A DNA stretch of 64,000 nt, taken from assembly GCF_018139645.1 (NCBI RefSeq), contig NZ_JAGSPM010000003.1, positions 186,001-250,000 of the forward strand, written 5' to 3'. This stretch comes from Affinundibacterium baiyunense. GTDB taxonomy: Bacteria; Pseudomonadota; Gammaproteobacteria; Burkholderiales; Burkholderiaceae_D. A program made the translations under genes and the position numbers. The notes under the pieces were generated by a model. That model did no database searches. It saw nothing but the letters and a program-made list of their open reading frames with translations, and was not told the DNA's origin. Of this stretch, positions 17,650-27,422 are shown piece by piece. Position 1 is the first letter of the stretch; each line of letters opens with the position of its first letter.

Positions 17650-18981
17650 ATGCACTTTCCGCAAAAATTAATCTGCTCTACCTTGGTTAGTGCTTTATGC
17701 GGCGCTAGTTCGATCGGCTTTGCACAAGCACAATCGCTGGAGATTTTGCAAGGCAGCCCGCTCAAACAAGATGATTTTGTAGTGACGATGGTGCGGCAAT
17801 TGGAATTAGAAAAATACAAGGCAACGATCAAATCATTAACCGAATTTGGTGATCGTCGTCAGGGCACAGAACGCAATCGTCGTGCTTTGGATTGGATAGA
17901 AGCCCAACTCAAATCCTATGGCTGCACTAACACCGAGCGCATGCAATTTGACTATACACAAGCACCACCCGCTACACCGGGCGCTACTCCTGCACCTCGC
18001 CGCAATGTGATTCCTAGCGGTGGCTTGGGCGGCGCACCAGGACAAGGTGGTAGCACCCTGTTTGGCAAACGTGCAAAAACTGGGGTCAATACTGACCCGC
18101 TACTGCAGCCAAATGAAAAATTACGTGCCTTAAATGCAGAACAAACTCCGATCGGTACTTCGCAACGTGAGAATGTGTACTGCACCAAAATAGGCAAAAC
18201 CAATCCTGACGAAATGTATATCGTCGGCGCGCACTTTGATGGCATCGGCTTCGGCGAAGCTGCCAATGACAATGGATCTGGAACCGCCTTGGTGATGGAG
18301 CTCGCTCGAATATTCAGTGCACCGGGAATTGAAACCGACAAATCAATACGCTTTGTTTTTTGGAATAATGAAGAAAGTGGCTTAAATGGTGCTTATGCCT
18401 ATGTCGCGCAACGTAAAGATTTGCAAGGTATTGAATCACCAAAAGGCTCGGGTAAATATCCCGAGCCAAAATGGCTGGGCATGATACAGCACGATATGAT
18501 GCTGTGGGATCATGGTATGCCAATCGAAAAATTAGATGAACATGGTAAGCCAGTATTGGGCGCAGATGGCAAACCAATCTACGTTTCGCCAAAAGAGCAA
18601 AGAGCGGAAGCAGACGTCAATATCGAATTTCAATCGACGGCAAAACAAGCAGAAGGCGCAGCGAAATTGGCATGGTTCTTCCGCGCCGCGAATGATAAAT
18701 ATGCGACCAACTATCCAGCGGCTGTTGGCTTTCATATGACCAACACCGATTCGGTGCCGTTTATGGATTTAGTCCCTGCGATCTCTTTGCGTGAAAATGA
18801 GCGCGGTATGCATATCGGCGCAGGCTGGAATCCGAACTGGCACCAACCCAGCGATGTGTACTCAACATATTCAGACAAAGACTTTTTGTTAGGCTTAAAT
18901 GCCGCACAGACAACTTTGTCGGCTGTGGCAATCTTGTCTGGTGCCAAAGCTGTCGCAAAATCGAGCAGCGACAAAAAGTAA
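17650..18981 (+). CDS. Secreted M28-family metallopeptidase
   Basis: A 443-aa zinc aminopeptidase/carboxypeptidase-like protein with a signal peptide (about residues 1-27, ending GFAQAQ). The di-zinc ligands of family M28 are visible: H195 (with D197) in GAHFDGIGF, D207 in ANDNGSG, the catalytic EE pair 241-242 in NNEESGLNGAYAY, D282 in IQHDMM, and a late His in NWHQPSD. A Pro/Gly-rich insert (roughly 103-140) interrupts the N-terminal part. It is periplasmic or extracellular. Substrate specificity is unknown. Confidence 0.87.
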   Translation: MHFPQKLICSTLVSALCGASSIGFAQAQSLEILQGSPLKQDDFVVTMVRQLELEKYKATIKSLTEFGDRRQGTERNRRALDWIEAQLKSYGCTNTERMQFDYTQAPPATPGATPAPRRNVIPSGGLGGAPGQGGSTLFGKRAKTGVNTDPLLQPNEKLRALNAEQTPIGTSQRENVYCTKIGKTNPDEMYIVGAHFDGIGFGEAANDNGSGTALVMELARIFSAPGIETDKSIRFVFWNNEESGLNGAYAYVAQRKDLQGIESPKGSGKYPEPKWLGMIQHDMMLWDHGMPIEKLDEHGKPVLGADGKPIYVSPKEQRAEADVNIEFQSTAKQAEGAAKLAWFFRAANDKYATNYPAAVGFHMTNTDSVPFMDLVPAISLRENERGMHIGAGWNPNWHQPSDVYSTYSDKDFLLGLNAAQTTLSAVAILSGAKAVAKSSSDKK

Positions 18982-19097
18982 TCGGCTTATTTGAACCAGT
19001 AAACGTCGACGATTTAACCAAATTTATCTTTTGACGAAGGGGGGATTCAAACTTTTGGACTTACAATTCTAGTATTTACAATAAAACACTAATCATC

Positions 19098-19122
19098 GCG
19101 CTGGGTCACTTAGAACCAGCGC
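19098..19122 (+). promoter_or_regulatory. Hairpin just upstream of the 19134 gene
   Basis: A 7-bp GC-rich stem GCGCTGG/CCAGCGC with an 11-nt loop ends two bases before the AGGA ribosome-binding site of the next gene. There is no T-run after it, so it looks less like a terminator for the M28 gene than a leader structure. Confidence 0.4.
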
Positions 19123-19133
19123 TTAGGATTTGC

Positions 19134-19550
19134 ATGAATGCTATTTTTCGCCCGCACGGTAAGTTTCGAGTTTGGATCGAAGGGCAACTTCTCATCACAG
19201 AATTGACTGGGCCTTGGAATCGCGAGCTTATCGAGTACTGGGCCGCGCAAGCCTTGCCGCTCGCTAGTCAATTTTCTGCTGAACATCCATACATAGCCAT
19301 CACCATAGTGCATGAATCCATCTTGTGTCCTGCCGACGCAATTGATCGCATCGCACGCGCGATACAATATAGCCGTAGTCAACTGCACTGCATAGAAAAC
19401 GTCATCGTCGCAGCTGATAATGTCGATGGCAAAGATTTACTTAAAACGACTTATCATCGGATTGGCTTGCAGCATTTCTTTAACGATTTTGACAGTGCCA
19501 AACATTGGGCGGAACAAGCCATCATTCAGCATGGCAAATCTTCTGTCTAA
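19134..19550 (+). CDS. Hypothetical cytoplasmic protein, STAS-like
   Basis: A 138-aa protein without signal peptide or membrane segment. The pattern (GKFRVWIEGQLLITELTGPW, then a helix, AITIVHESILCPADAID, then IENVIVAADN) alternates strands and helices like the small STAS-like/SpoIIAA-like proteins often seen in Burkholderiales. No phospho-acceptor serine motif could be placed. AGGA lies 7 bp before the ATG. Function not assigned. Confidence 0.6.
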   Translation: MNAIFRPHGKFRVWIEGQLLITELTGPWNRELIEYWAAQALPLASQFSAEHPYIAITIVHESILCPADAIDRIARAIQYSRSQLHCIENVIVAADNVDGKDLLKTTYHRIGLQHFFNDFDSAKHWAEQAIIQHGKSSV

Positions 19551-19713
19551 ATTCTGTATCAGCCTACTTTCTCGCTCCGGCCTAAGCTAAACCTGAGCTA
19601 AGCCAACACTAGCCCAATACTAAGCCAATAAGAGCCACCCCAAGCCGCACAGAAGTATTTCCAGTTTTGCCCTAAGCTCGGCTATGATGTTTACCATCAT
19701 TAATGGAGGCAAC

Positions 19714-21030
19714 ATGGCATTATTTGATCATCTCTTGGTTATCTTGCTACTGGTAGCGATCAGTGGCTTTTTCTCTATGTCAGAAATCGCGCTCGCCGCA
19801 GCGCGTAAAGTCAAACTACAAATTTTAGAAGCCGATGGCGATTTGCGCGCCAGCAAAGTATTAGCGCTGCAGCAAGAACCCGGACATTTTTTTACAGTAG
19901 TACAAATCGCGCTAAATGCGATTGCGATTTTGGGTGGTATTTTAGGCGAACAATCCTTAACGCCCTACTTCGCTAAACTATTTCAATCTCTGTTTGGCGA
20001 TGCGAGCTGGATTGATACTTTGAGTTTTTTGAGTTCATTCATCTTCGTTACTTCAGTCTTTATTTTGCTTGCCGATCTGATGCCGAAAAAGCTGGCGATG
20101 GTTGCGCCCGAAAGCGTAGCGATGTTTGTTGTCGCACCTATGATGTTGTGCGTTAAATTATTCAAACCTTTGGTGTGGATATTCAATGGCTTATCGAATT
20201 TGATTTTTACAAGCTTTAATTTACCGACCGAACGTGATGATCAAATCACCTCTGACGAGATCCATGCAGTCGTCAATGCAGGCGCCGAGGCTGGCATTTT
20301 ACAAACCCGCGAACACGATATGATAGGTAATGTGTTTGAACTTGAGAGTCGCACTGTTCCCTCTGCAATGTCTCAACGCGATAGCATCGTCTATTTGAGC
20401 TTGCAAGATAATGAAGAAAGCATACGACAAAAAATCGCCGAACATCCTCACACCAAGTTCCTAGTCTGTGACGGGCAAATTGATAAAGTCGTTGGCTATG
20501 TCGAATCTAAAGACATCCTCAAACGCATCTTGACCAATCAAGCCTTCTCTAAGGTGCAGGAGTTGTCGCTGCGCACCGCTTTAGTGGTACCCGATTCACT
20601 GACTTTATCGGAAATGTTGGAGCAATTCAAAGCTACACGAGAAGACTTTGCGGTGATCTTAAATGAATATGCGCTAGTAGTCGGCATCATTACCTTAAAC
20701 GATGTTTTAAGCACTTTAATGGATGGCATGGTGCATCCTTATTTAGAAGATCAAATCGTACGTCGCGATGATCAATCTTGGTTAATCGATGGCGCAACCA
20801 CGATAGAAGATGTATGCCGCGCCCTCGATATAGACGACTTACCGGAGAGTGGCAATTACGAAACCATCGCCGGCTTCATGATGACTATGCTGAGAAAAAT
20901 TCCTAAGCGCACCGACTTTGTCATGGTTGGGGATTATAAATTTGAAGTAGTCGATATTGATCAATTCCGGATTGATCAATTATTGGTCGTAAAAAAACCT
21001 CCTAACGAAGCAAGTCAAAATAAATCCTAA
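19714..21030 (+). CDS. CNNM/CorC-HlyC family membrane protein with CBS pair
   Basis: About 438 aa. The CNNM/DUF21 domain (residues 1-185, four hydrophobic segments, with FFSMSEIALAAARKVKL near the start) is followed by two CBS motifs (about 205-325) and the C-terminal CorC_HlyC domain ending QFRIDQLLVVK. The family is linked to Mg/Co ion efflux; hemolysin is a legacy name. The ATG at 19714 has GGAGG 5-9 bp upstream and starts right at the first helix, so it is preferred over an ATG ten codons earlier. Confidence 0.88.
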   Translation: MALFDHLLVILLLVAISGFFSMSEIALAAARKVKLQILEADGDLRASKVLALQQEPGHFFTVVQIALNAIAILGGILGEQSLTPYFAKLFQSLFGDASWIDTLSFLSSFIFVTSVFILLADLMPKKLAMVAPESVAMFVVAPMMLCVKLFKPLVWIFNGLSNLIFTSFNLPTERDDQITSDEIHAVVNAGAEAGILQTREHDMIGNVFELESRTVPSAMSQRDSIVYLSLQDNEESIRQKIAEHPHTKFLVCDGQIDKVVGYVESKDILKRILTNQAFSKVQELSLRTALVVPDSLTLSEMLEQFKATREDFAVILNEYALVVGIITLNDVLSTLMDGMVHPYLEDQIVRRDDQSWLIDGATTIEDVCRALDIDDLPESGNYETIAGFMMTMLRKIPKRTDFVMVGDYKFEVVDIDQFRIDQLLVVKKPPNEASQNKS

Positions 21031-21082
21031 GCGGCTTTTACCGCTTAGAAATCTAGTTACTCCATCTGCGATCCAATCTATA

Positions 21083-21127
21083 AAAATTCCCTGTCCCATG
21101 GACGCCCAAAACGGAACAGGGGATTTT
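21083..21127. terminator. Bidirectional terminator
   Basis: A long imperfect stem, AAAATTCCCTGTCCC with GGAACAGGGGATTTT, between the convergent CNNM/CorC gene and the serine hydrolase gene. A/T runs form the stem base on both sides. Confidence 0.6.
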
Positions 21128-21145
21128 CAAACATCAATACGACGC

Positions 21146-22858
21146 TTATTTAATTTTCTTGGCAGGAATCGCGCGACCACCTTGATTCAAAATTAATTGC
21201 GTCACTTTGCCATCCGCATCTTTTTCAAATTTCAATTGCGCACCAACTTCTGCCGCGCTAAACGTATCAGCGCCGATGGCGACAATACCGACTGGACCTT
21301 GCCCTGTTGCTTGTGTAATGAAGCGATTTCCTTCACGTCGCACATTCAAAATAAAGTTAGCTTGTATCTGATAATCACCTTCAAATACCGCAAACTGCTC
21401 AGCCGTCATCTCGACCACTTTGGGCGCCTGCGGCAGTACCTCTTTTAATTTGGGATGCGCTACTGAACCGCCGTTTTGATAAACCACTGCTTCATTCACT
21501 TCGCCATTCGCTTGACGATTAAATTCAACGCGCAGTAATGAGTTTTGATCTTTAAAGAAAGCATTCTGTGTATAAGCTTGCAATTCAGTACGCGGACCAT
21601 CAGTGCGGGTCATCACCAATTTATTGCCTTCACGCGTAACGAAGCGACGATTTTTATCATCAATCTTATACACACCGACGTATTGATCTAAGATTTTTTC
21701 ATCGACACTGATCGCCTTAAATTCTGGAATCGGCTTGCCAATCGCAGCGGACGCCATGCGTGTCGCAATCATTTCTGGTTGCGGCAATCCACGATCGGCA
21801 TTATGTAACACGGCGACGAACACTTTGTCTTTCGGTAAACGCAAAGCATAAGTCGAAAACCCGGGTATACCGCCTCCATGCGAGAGCATAGTTTGGCCTT
21901 CAAATTGCCCTACGCCCCAACCATAAGCATAGTTGGTGTCTTGTCCGTTCTTCAATTTATAAGAAGTAAATGCGCGTTGCCAGCTATCCGCTTTTAATAA
22001 TTTTCCCGCTGTAATTGCCGCATCCCATTTCGCCAAATCATCCACCGTAGAAGCGATAGAGCCAGCAGCATATGGCTGCGTCATGCTGATCTTCATACTT
22101 GAATCAAATACATCGCCAAGCTGAGAATAGCCTTGCGCACGCGCTTGCTGACTACGTTCATGACCTTCGTGTGCGGTGTTATTCATGCCCAGAGGCGTAA
22201 AAATATGCTTAGCAACATAATTCGCATAAGTTTCACCACTGACTTTTTCTATGATGGCACCAAGTAAGAAGTAGCCGGAATTATTGTATTTGTAGGCAGT
22301 TCCGGGTTCAAATTCCAATGCATCATTTTTAAAGCTATCGACCATCTCGCTGACGCTAATGTCGGTCATCGATTTCGCCATAAATCCAGGCTTGCCGGTG
22401 TAACTTGGAATGCCGGAGGTATGGGTCAACAAATGCTCGATCGTGACCAGTTTTCCGCTGGCAGGATAATCAGGAAAAAATTTGCTTACTGGGTCATTCA
22501 AAGCTATTTTTCCCGCTTCGATTAACTGCAAAATCGCGACGGCGGTAAATTGTTTGGTAATCGACCCCAAGCGCATCACATGATCCGCTTGCAAGGCCTC
22601 CTTAGTACTCAGATTAGCTAAACCATAGGCTTTACGCAGCAAAATTTTGCCGTCTTTGATGACGATTACCGTCGCTCCTGGTTGATCCGCTTTGTAGTAG
22701 CCTTTTGCGATTTGATCGAGTTGCTGCATGCTTGGCGCTGTGCCAGCCTCAGACTGGCTCAGCCTATTAAGATTCTGCGCCTGACTGATTGGCGCTTGTA
22801 GCAGTAAAAAACTAGCAAATGCAATCGGCGTTAAAGCCAAGATAGTGGTTCTCGACAT
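21146..22858 (-). CDS. Secreted serine hydrolase of the beta-lactamase/DD-peptidase (class C-like) family
   Basis: About 570 aa. The signal peptide (1-28, ending SQAQ) is followed by a beta-lactamase-fold domain (about 45-370) with catalytic Ser99 and Lys102 in GSITKQFT, the Y191-N-N193 motif in YKYNNSGY and HGGGIPGF replacing KTG. Two C-terminal ~95-residue beta-rich lipocalin-like modules follow (each with the YxGxYxI pattern). These EstB/AmpC-like proteins are usually esterases or peptidases rather than true beta-lactamases. AAGGT 8 bp before the ATG at 22858 decides the start. It is divergent from the two-component system. Confidence 0.85.
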   Translation of the reverse strand: MSRTTILALTPIAFASFLLLQAPISQAQNLNRLSQSEAGTAPSMQQLDQIAKGYYKADQPGATVIVIKDGKILLRKAYGLANLSTKEALQADHVMRLGSITKQFTAVAILQLIEAGKIALNDPVSKFFPDYPASGKLVTIEHLLTHTSGIPSYTGKPGFMAKSMTDISVSEMVDSFKNDALEFEPGTAYKYNNSGYFLLGAIIEKVSGETYANYVAKHIFTPLGMNNTAHEGHERSQQARAQGYSQLGDVFDSSMKISMTQPYAAGSIASTVDDLAKWDAAITAGKLLKADSWQRAFTSYKLKNGQDTNYAYGWGVGQFEGQTMLSHGGGIPGFSTYALRLPKDKVFVAVLHNADRGLPQPEMIATRMASAAIGKPIPEFKAISVDEKILDQYVGVYKIDDKNRRFVTREGNKLVMTRTDGPRTELQAYTQNAFFKDQNSLLRVEFNRQANGEVNEAVVYQNGGSVAHPKLKEVLPQAPKVVEMTAEQFAVFEGDYQIQANFILNVRREGNRFITQATGQGPVGIVAIGADTFSAAEVGAQLKFEKDADGKVTQLILNQGGRAIPAKKIK

Positions 22859-23143
22859 GATGTTTACCTTTACGTAATTACTCATTCTAAAAATAGCTTA
22901 TGAAATATATTCTAGTGGTTTAACACAAGATCTTCATCTTAAACAGCTTCGATTTTATTTTCTCAAGCATTACGACAAAACGCAAAAATTCCGGCATCAA
23001 TCGCCTTCTCTGAGTAGTCAACAAAAATTACCAATCAAAGTTAGTAATTGGATTAGAATAAAAAAGCGAATTTCTCTTGAATGCAATGAGCTTTTCTATA
23101 TCACCGTGGTTACCCCACCACTTTTACCAATATCTGATTCCCT

Positions 23144-23827
23144 TTGAAACCACTCAAGCTATTAATCGTTGAAGATAATCCACATATCGCCAAGCAACTA
23201 GGTGATTTTCTATCTGGCTTGCAGTGGCAGGTAGATTTTGCGAGTGAAGGCAAGCTCGCTGTACAACTCGCCAGCAAAGAACATTTCGATGTTGTGTTAC
23301 TCGATCTGAATTTGCCAGATATTGATGGTTTTCAAGTGTGCCAACAAATAAAAGCGCAAGCACCTAGCAATGTCCCCATATTAATGTTGACCGCACGTGA
23401 TGCATTTGAAGATAAGGCGCGTGGTTTTTCAATGGGTGCCGATGATTACTTAAGCAAGCCATTTGATTTTCGGGAAGTGGCTTTACGTTGTGAAGCATTA
23501 AGTCGTCGTCAGCAATTACATCTAAAACAGGAAATTCAGATTGGCAGCTTACGATTATTGGTACGCGACATGCACGCAGATTATGCAGGTCAAAGCCTTG
23601 CACTAACTCAAGTTGGTTTTAAGATTCTGCTACTACTAGCGCAAAAATATCCAGATGCAGTCAGTCGCTCGCACATCTTGCATGAAATCTGGGGCGACGA
23701 TCCACCTCAAAGTGACGCCTTGAAATCCCATATCTACAGCTTACGCAAGCAACTCGAAAGTGCTGCTGGACACGATCTGGTACGCACTGTACATAATCTT
23801 GGCTATCAATTGATTACGCCAATTTAA
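23144..23827 (+). CDS. OmpR-family response regulator
   Basis: A 227-aa two-component transcription factor. The receiver domain has the acidic pair ED at 10-11, phospho-acceptor Asp54 in LLDLNLPD, and Lys in LSKPFDFRE near 104. The C-terminal winged helix (from about 130) contains LTQVGFKILLLLAQ and the recognition region SDALKSHIYSLRKQLE. The start is TTG with no visible SD. It lies 28 bp upstream of its sensor kinase and is divergent from the serine hydrolase, a possible target. Confidence 0.9.
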   Translation: MKPLKLLIVEDNPHIAKQLGDFLSGLQWQVDFASEGKLAVQLASKEHFDVVLLDLNLPDIDGFQVCQQIKAQAPSNVPILMLTARDAFEDKARGFSMGADDYLSKPFDFREVALRCEALSRRQQLHLKQEIQIGSLRLLVRDMHADYAGQSLALTQVGFKILLLLAQKYPDAVSRSHILHEIWGDDPPQSDALKSHIYSLRKQLESAAGHDLVRTVHNLGYQLITPI

Positions 23828-23855
23828 TCAAGCCAACAGATCAACAAAGCACCGA

Positions 23856-25112
23856 ATGATATTCGCAAAACTCAACACTAGTATCAAACGACAATTGTTC
23901 GTCGCCCTCGCTAGCTTTACACTTTTTTTGTGTGTGAGTTATACCGGCGTCGCGGTCTTGATTGCTTATGTCACGGAAGATACTGTACTTGAAAGCATCT
24001 TGAATCACGAAGCGAAGCATCTACAAGAACACTACACAAATACCGCAACTTGGAAACAGCCGAGTATCGCCTTTATGCGCTTGGTTCCCTCGCTAGAGCA
24101 ATTAGCTGAACCATTAAAATCCGAAGTACAAGAAGCGAATCAACGCAATAAAATGCGAGCAGAAGTCTTTACGCATGAACAAACGCACTTTCACATGATG
24201 CGTTTAAGTAAAGATAGCCAAGGTCCCTACCTTGTTGCGGAAGTAAGCCCGTTTTTGGTGGTCGGCAATTTATCAAAAAACTTGGCTGATTTCATGATAT
24301 TTGTTGCGATTTTCATGCTGGCTGGTGCTTTGCTATTGGCATATCGTTTGGCAAAACATATCGCGGCACCGCTTGTACAATTGAATGAAGAAATCAAAGA
24401 TGGCATCAATAATCAACATCAAGGCAAATTTACCGCATTGCAGCGCGTCGATGAAATTGGATTTTTAGCGCAAACCCTAAGCCAAAATTTGCAGTCATTA
24501 CAAGCCGCCTTGCAACGAGAAAGTTTGTTCACTCGCGATGTCAGCCACGAGCTAAGAACGCCGGTTACCATCATTAAAAACTTATTACAAACTGATAGCA
24601 AGGCAAACTGGAGCCAGGATGATCGCCAATTACTTAGCGCATCCATGGCCGAAATCGATCAGACTTTGACGATATTATTAGCACTGGCGCGCGCAGAAAA
24701 TCTTGCATTGGAACAAACTAACTTACAAGCGCATTTAGAACATGCGATTTTGAATCTAGAAAAAACTGCACAAGCCCATCAACGACAGTTCAGCCTCGAA
24801 TTTGATGATGCGATGTTTGAGAAAAATATCTTCGTCATGGCAAACCCAACACTACTTACATTGTTATTCAACAACCTGCTCAACAATGCCTTATTTCATG
24901 GTGGTCAACAGGTTTTGATTCGTATTCACATCGATGCAGATCAGTTAGTGATTGCCAATACAATTCACTCTTCTTCGCCCACGCAGACCAGTGGCTTTAC
25001 TCACGGCAAAAATTTACTGACACGTATTGCACAAGCACTTGAGTGGTCTATCGAGTTCCAACAAAGTACAAACTACTTCGAGGCGCGCGTTGGTTTTAAC
25101 TCAATCAGCTAA
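23856..25112 (+). CDS. Sensor histidine kinase, partner of the 23144 regulator
   Basis: A 418-aa membrane kinase: helix 1 (about 15-37), a ~115-residue periplasmic sensor, helix 2 (about 142-166), a HAMP-like linker, the H-box DVSHELRTPVTII near 230, and an N-box NNLLNNALFHG. The later ATP-binding boxes are reduced: the usual DxG is VIANT and the glycine loop is only GFTHGKNLLTRI, as in several QseC-like kinases. Co-directional with the regulator. The signal is unknown. Confidence 0.85.
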   Translation: MIFAKLNTSIKRQLFVALASFTLFLCVSYTGVAVLIAYVTEDTVLESILNHEAKHLQEHYTNTATWKQPSIAFMRLVPSLEQLAEPLKSEVQEANQRNKMRAEVFTHEQTHFHMMRLSKDSQGPYLVAEVSPFLVVGNLSKNLADFMIFVAIFMLAGALLLAYRLAKHIAAPLVQLNEEIKDGINNQHQGKFTALQRVDEIGFLAQTLSQNLQSLQAALQRESLFTRDVSHELRTPVTIIKNLLQTDSKANWSQDDRQLLSASMAEIDQTLTILLALARAENLALEQTNLQAHLEHAILNLEKTAQAHQRQFSLEFDDAMFEKNIFVMANPTLLTLLFNNLLNNALFHGGQQVLIRIHIDADQLVIANTIHSSSPTQTSGFTHGKNLLTRIAQALEWSIEFQQSTNYFEARVGFNSIS

Positions 25113-25259
25113 AAAATTAGCTCGATAATTTCACCTAAATTTCACTCGCATTTCCCTACACTTAGTTGACTATGTATGGCAATAATCGGCTGCAAAAACC
25201 TATGAGCAGCTGAATTTTGCGCTATGCATTAACTTACTCAATCTAGGTAAAGGAAATGT

Positions 25260-26195
25260 ATGAAATCACTTCAACTAATGTTACGTGCAATACTAACTAT
25301 CAGTTTAATCACAGGTTTATCGCTCGCATCGACTGCTGTCAGTGCGCAGGAAAAAGGATTAACACACAAAGAGGAGAAACGACGTTACATCGTCTATACA
25401 CCAGTGTCGTATGCCAATAATCCTGATAAAAAATACCCATTAGTTTTAAATTTTCATGGTGGCGGCATGACCATGCGCGAACAAATGCTCTACACACAAA
25501 TGAATAAAACCGCTGAGCAGTTTGATTTCATCGTGGTATATCCGCAAGGATTAGGGAATGTCGGCAAACAAGATTGGAATGTGGGCTTTGACACTTCATA
25601 CCACGAAGGGACTGACGATGTAGGTTTTACCGATAGTTTATTGAATCAGTTAGAGAAGAATCTGCGAATTGATACTTCGAGAATCTATGCCACAGGCTTA
25701 TCGCGTGGTGGTTTCTTCGCGCAACGTTTAGCGGCCGAACTCTCACATCGAATCGCGGCAATTGCCTCTGTTGGCGCTAGCTTGCCGATACCTGTCGAGA
25801 AAAATCAAACGCCGCGAGGTGAGAAAAAACCGGTCGGCATCTTGATCGCAATGGGAACAGCAGATCAAGTAGTCGCCTATACAGGCAAAGCAGAAGGCTA
25901 TCTATCTGCAATCGCCAGCTATGAATATTGGATACAACAAAATACTGGCAAAGCACGAGACACATCAATAGAGACCAAGCAATACATCAACCGTGATCCG
26001 AATGATGGAACCGAAGTCGACATCTTAGAAAGCAAGGCTGGAACTTTTCAAACTAGTTTAGTCAGTATTCATCAAGGCGGCCATACATGGGCGGGAGCAG
26101 ATCCTTTCAACATCGGCCTACCTATCGGTAAGACTTCCAATGACATCAACTTAAACGAAGTCATCTGGCAATTCTTTCAGAAGCACAGACGCTAG
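25260..26195 (+). CDS. Secreted CE1/LpqC-type esterase (PHB-depolymerase family)
   Basis: A 311-aa alpha/beta hydrolase with a signal peptide (1-29, ending AVSAQ). The oxyanion loop NFHGGGMTM is at 65-72. The nucleophile Ser148 lies in TGLSRGGFF. The later GTADQVVAYTG aspartate and HQGGHTWAG histidine segments complete the triad. The architecture fits feruloyl/acetyl-xylan esterases and PHB-depolymerase-like proteins. No substrate-binding domain is attached, so a polymer substrate is not proven. It follows the two-component pair by 147 bp, probably as a separate unit. Confidence 0.83.
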   Translation: MKSLQLMLRAILTISLITGLSLASTAVSAQEKGLTHKEEKRRYIVYTPVSYANNPDKKYPLVLNFHGGGMTMREQMLYTQMNKTAEQFDFIVVYPQGLGNVGKQDWNVGFDTSYHEGTDDVGFTDSLLNQLEKNLRIDTSRIYATGLSRGGFFAQRLAAELSHRIAAIASVGASLPIPVEKNQTPRGEKKPVGILIAMGTADQVVAYTGKAEGYLSAIASYEYWIQQNTGKARDTSIETKQYINRDPNDGTEVDILESKAGTFQTSLVSIHQGGHTWAGADPFNIGLPIGKTSNDINLNEVIWQFFQKHRR

Positions 26196-26346
26196 CGGTT
26201 ATGCACAGTTTCAAGCGCTGATTCAAAAGCTGATCAAAAATCGGTTTTAGCCGCGCCTGCAAAAATACTGGATGGGATTATGCGAAAATATGAGCGCTTA
26301 GCGTTTTTGCCAACAACTTAGGATTCATATCCAGAAAGATGATTAC

Positions 26347-27000
26347 ATGATTCAGCTCTATTATTCCCCTGGTACAGCATGCCTCGCCCCGCATTTTTTA
26401 TTAGAAGAATTAGGATTGGCTTATGAATTAATCCTAGTTGATACAGCAAAACAACAGCATCAAGAAGCGGCCTACTTGCAGCTTAATCCTAAAGGCAAAA
26501 TTCCTTTTATGGTTGATGGCAACCTTCATCTCAGCGAAAGTGCAGCGATTTGTTTGTACCTGATTGAAAAATATGCAGATGCTCAGCAAGCTGCGCATTT
26601 TAATCCTGCCCCTGGTACAGCGGAACGAGCACAGCTTTATCAATGGATGCTGTATTTATCCAATACCTTGCAGGCTGAATTACTGAGTTATTTCTATCCT
26701 GAGCGTTTAAGCGACGATGCAGCAGGCGCGGCGCAAGTGAAGGCGCATGCCGAACAACGCGTCGCTTCCATGCTGAGTTATATCGACACCCAATTGAGTA
26801 ATACAGCGGGCAATTATCTGCTGGGTCATGAACTCAGTTGCGCGGATCTATTTTTATTCATGCTATGTCGATGGACGCGTGGCATGAACAAACCAGCACG
26901 CGAATATCCACACTTGAAGCCTTATTTACAAAACATGTTCGAACGCCGCTCTATTCAAGATAGCTTGGCACAAGAAGGTATTAGCGCACCTTACTATTAA
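26347..27000 (+). CDS. Glutathione S-transferase family protein
   Basis: A 217-aa two-domain GST. The thioredoxin-like N-domain begins LYYSPGTACLAPHFLLEELG and contains the glutathione-binding LNPKGKIPFM (cis-Pro) and LSESAAICLYLIEKY. The helical C-domain ends with CADLFLFMLCRW. Ser7/Cys12 in YYSPGTAC are the candidate activating residues. Monocistronic, with a hairpin terminator after it. The electrophile is unknown. Confidence 0.88.
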   Translation: MIQLYYSPGTACLAPHFLLEELGLAYELILVDTAKQQHQEAAYLQLNPKGKIPFMVDGNLHLSESAAICLYLIEKYADAQQAAHFNPAPGTAERAQLYQWMLYLSNTLQAELLSYFYPERLSDDAAGAAQVKAHAEQRVASMLSYIDTQLSNTAGNYLLGHELSCADLFLFMLCRWTRGMNKPAREYPHLKPYLQNMFERRSIQDSLAQEGISAPYY

Positions 27001-27006
27001 TTATTT

Positions 27007-27042
27007 AGAAGAGTGGAAAGCTGCTTTTTTCCACTCTTCTTT
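27007..27042 (+). terminator. Terminator after the GST gene
   Basis: A perfect 13-bp stem AGAAGAGTGGAAA/TTTCCACTCTTCT with an 8-nt loop, starting six bases after the GST stop. The T-run after it is short. Confidence 0.7.
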
Positions 27043-27422
27043 GCCTACTCAACTCTAAGTTTGCAGCGATTATTTCAGCGGCATCACTGACTCGATTTGT
27101 TCTAAATTTCCAACACTTTCAAGACCTGCAATTCGTTTAGAGAGAAATCTCTAATTGAGACTAATCATCAAGCTCTCATAGCTAAGCTAGTCATTTTCCA
27201 TTCTATTGTTGCTGTTTTCGGCGTGCTTTTTTGTTGCATCGCAAATTGACCCTGCATGCGGTGATTTTGATAATCCGCAGCAGACCACTTGCATTCAAAT
27301 CGACGCGGCGCTGATCGCATCACCACAATATCAAGCGGTCATCTTGTCACTAGGCGATAAAACAAAGCATACGCCTAGTGTTCTCGTTTTTCATTCAGGT
27401 TGGTCTCAATGGGAGTCGCATG
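27043..27422. other. Intergenic region between GST and lipase-like gene
   Basis: About 380 bp. A 75-codon frame (27206-27433) starts at a TTG without SD and overlaps the next gene. It has a weakly hydrophobic beginning but no family resemblance, and it is not called. No clear promoter was seen. Confidence 0.45.
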
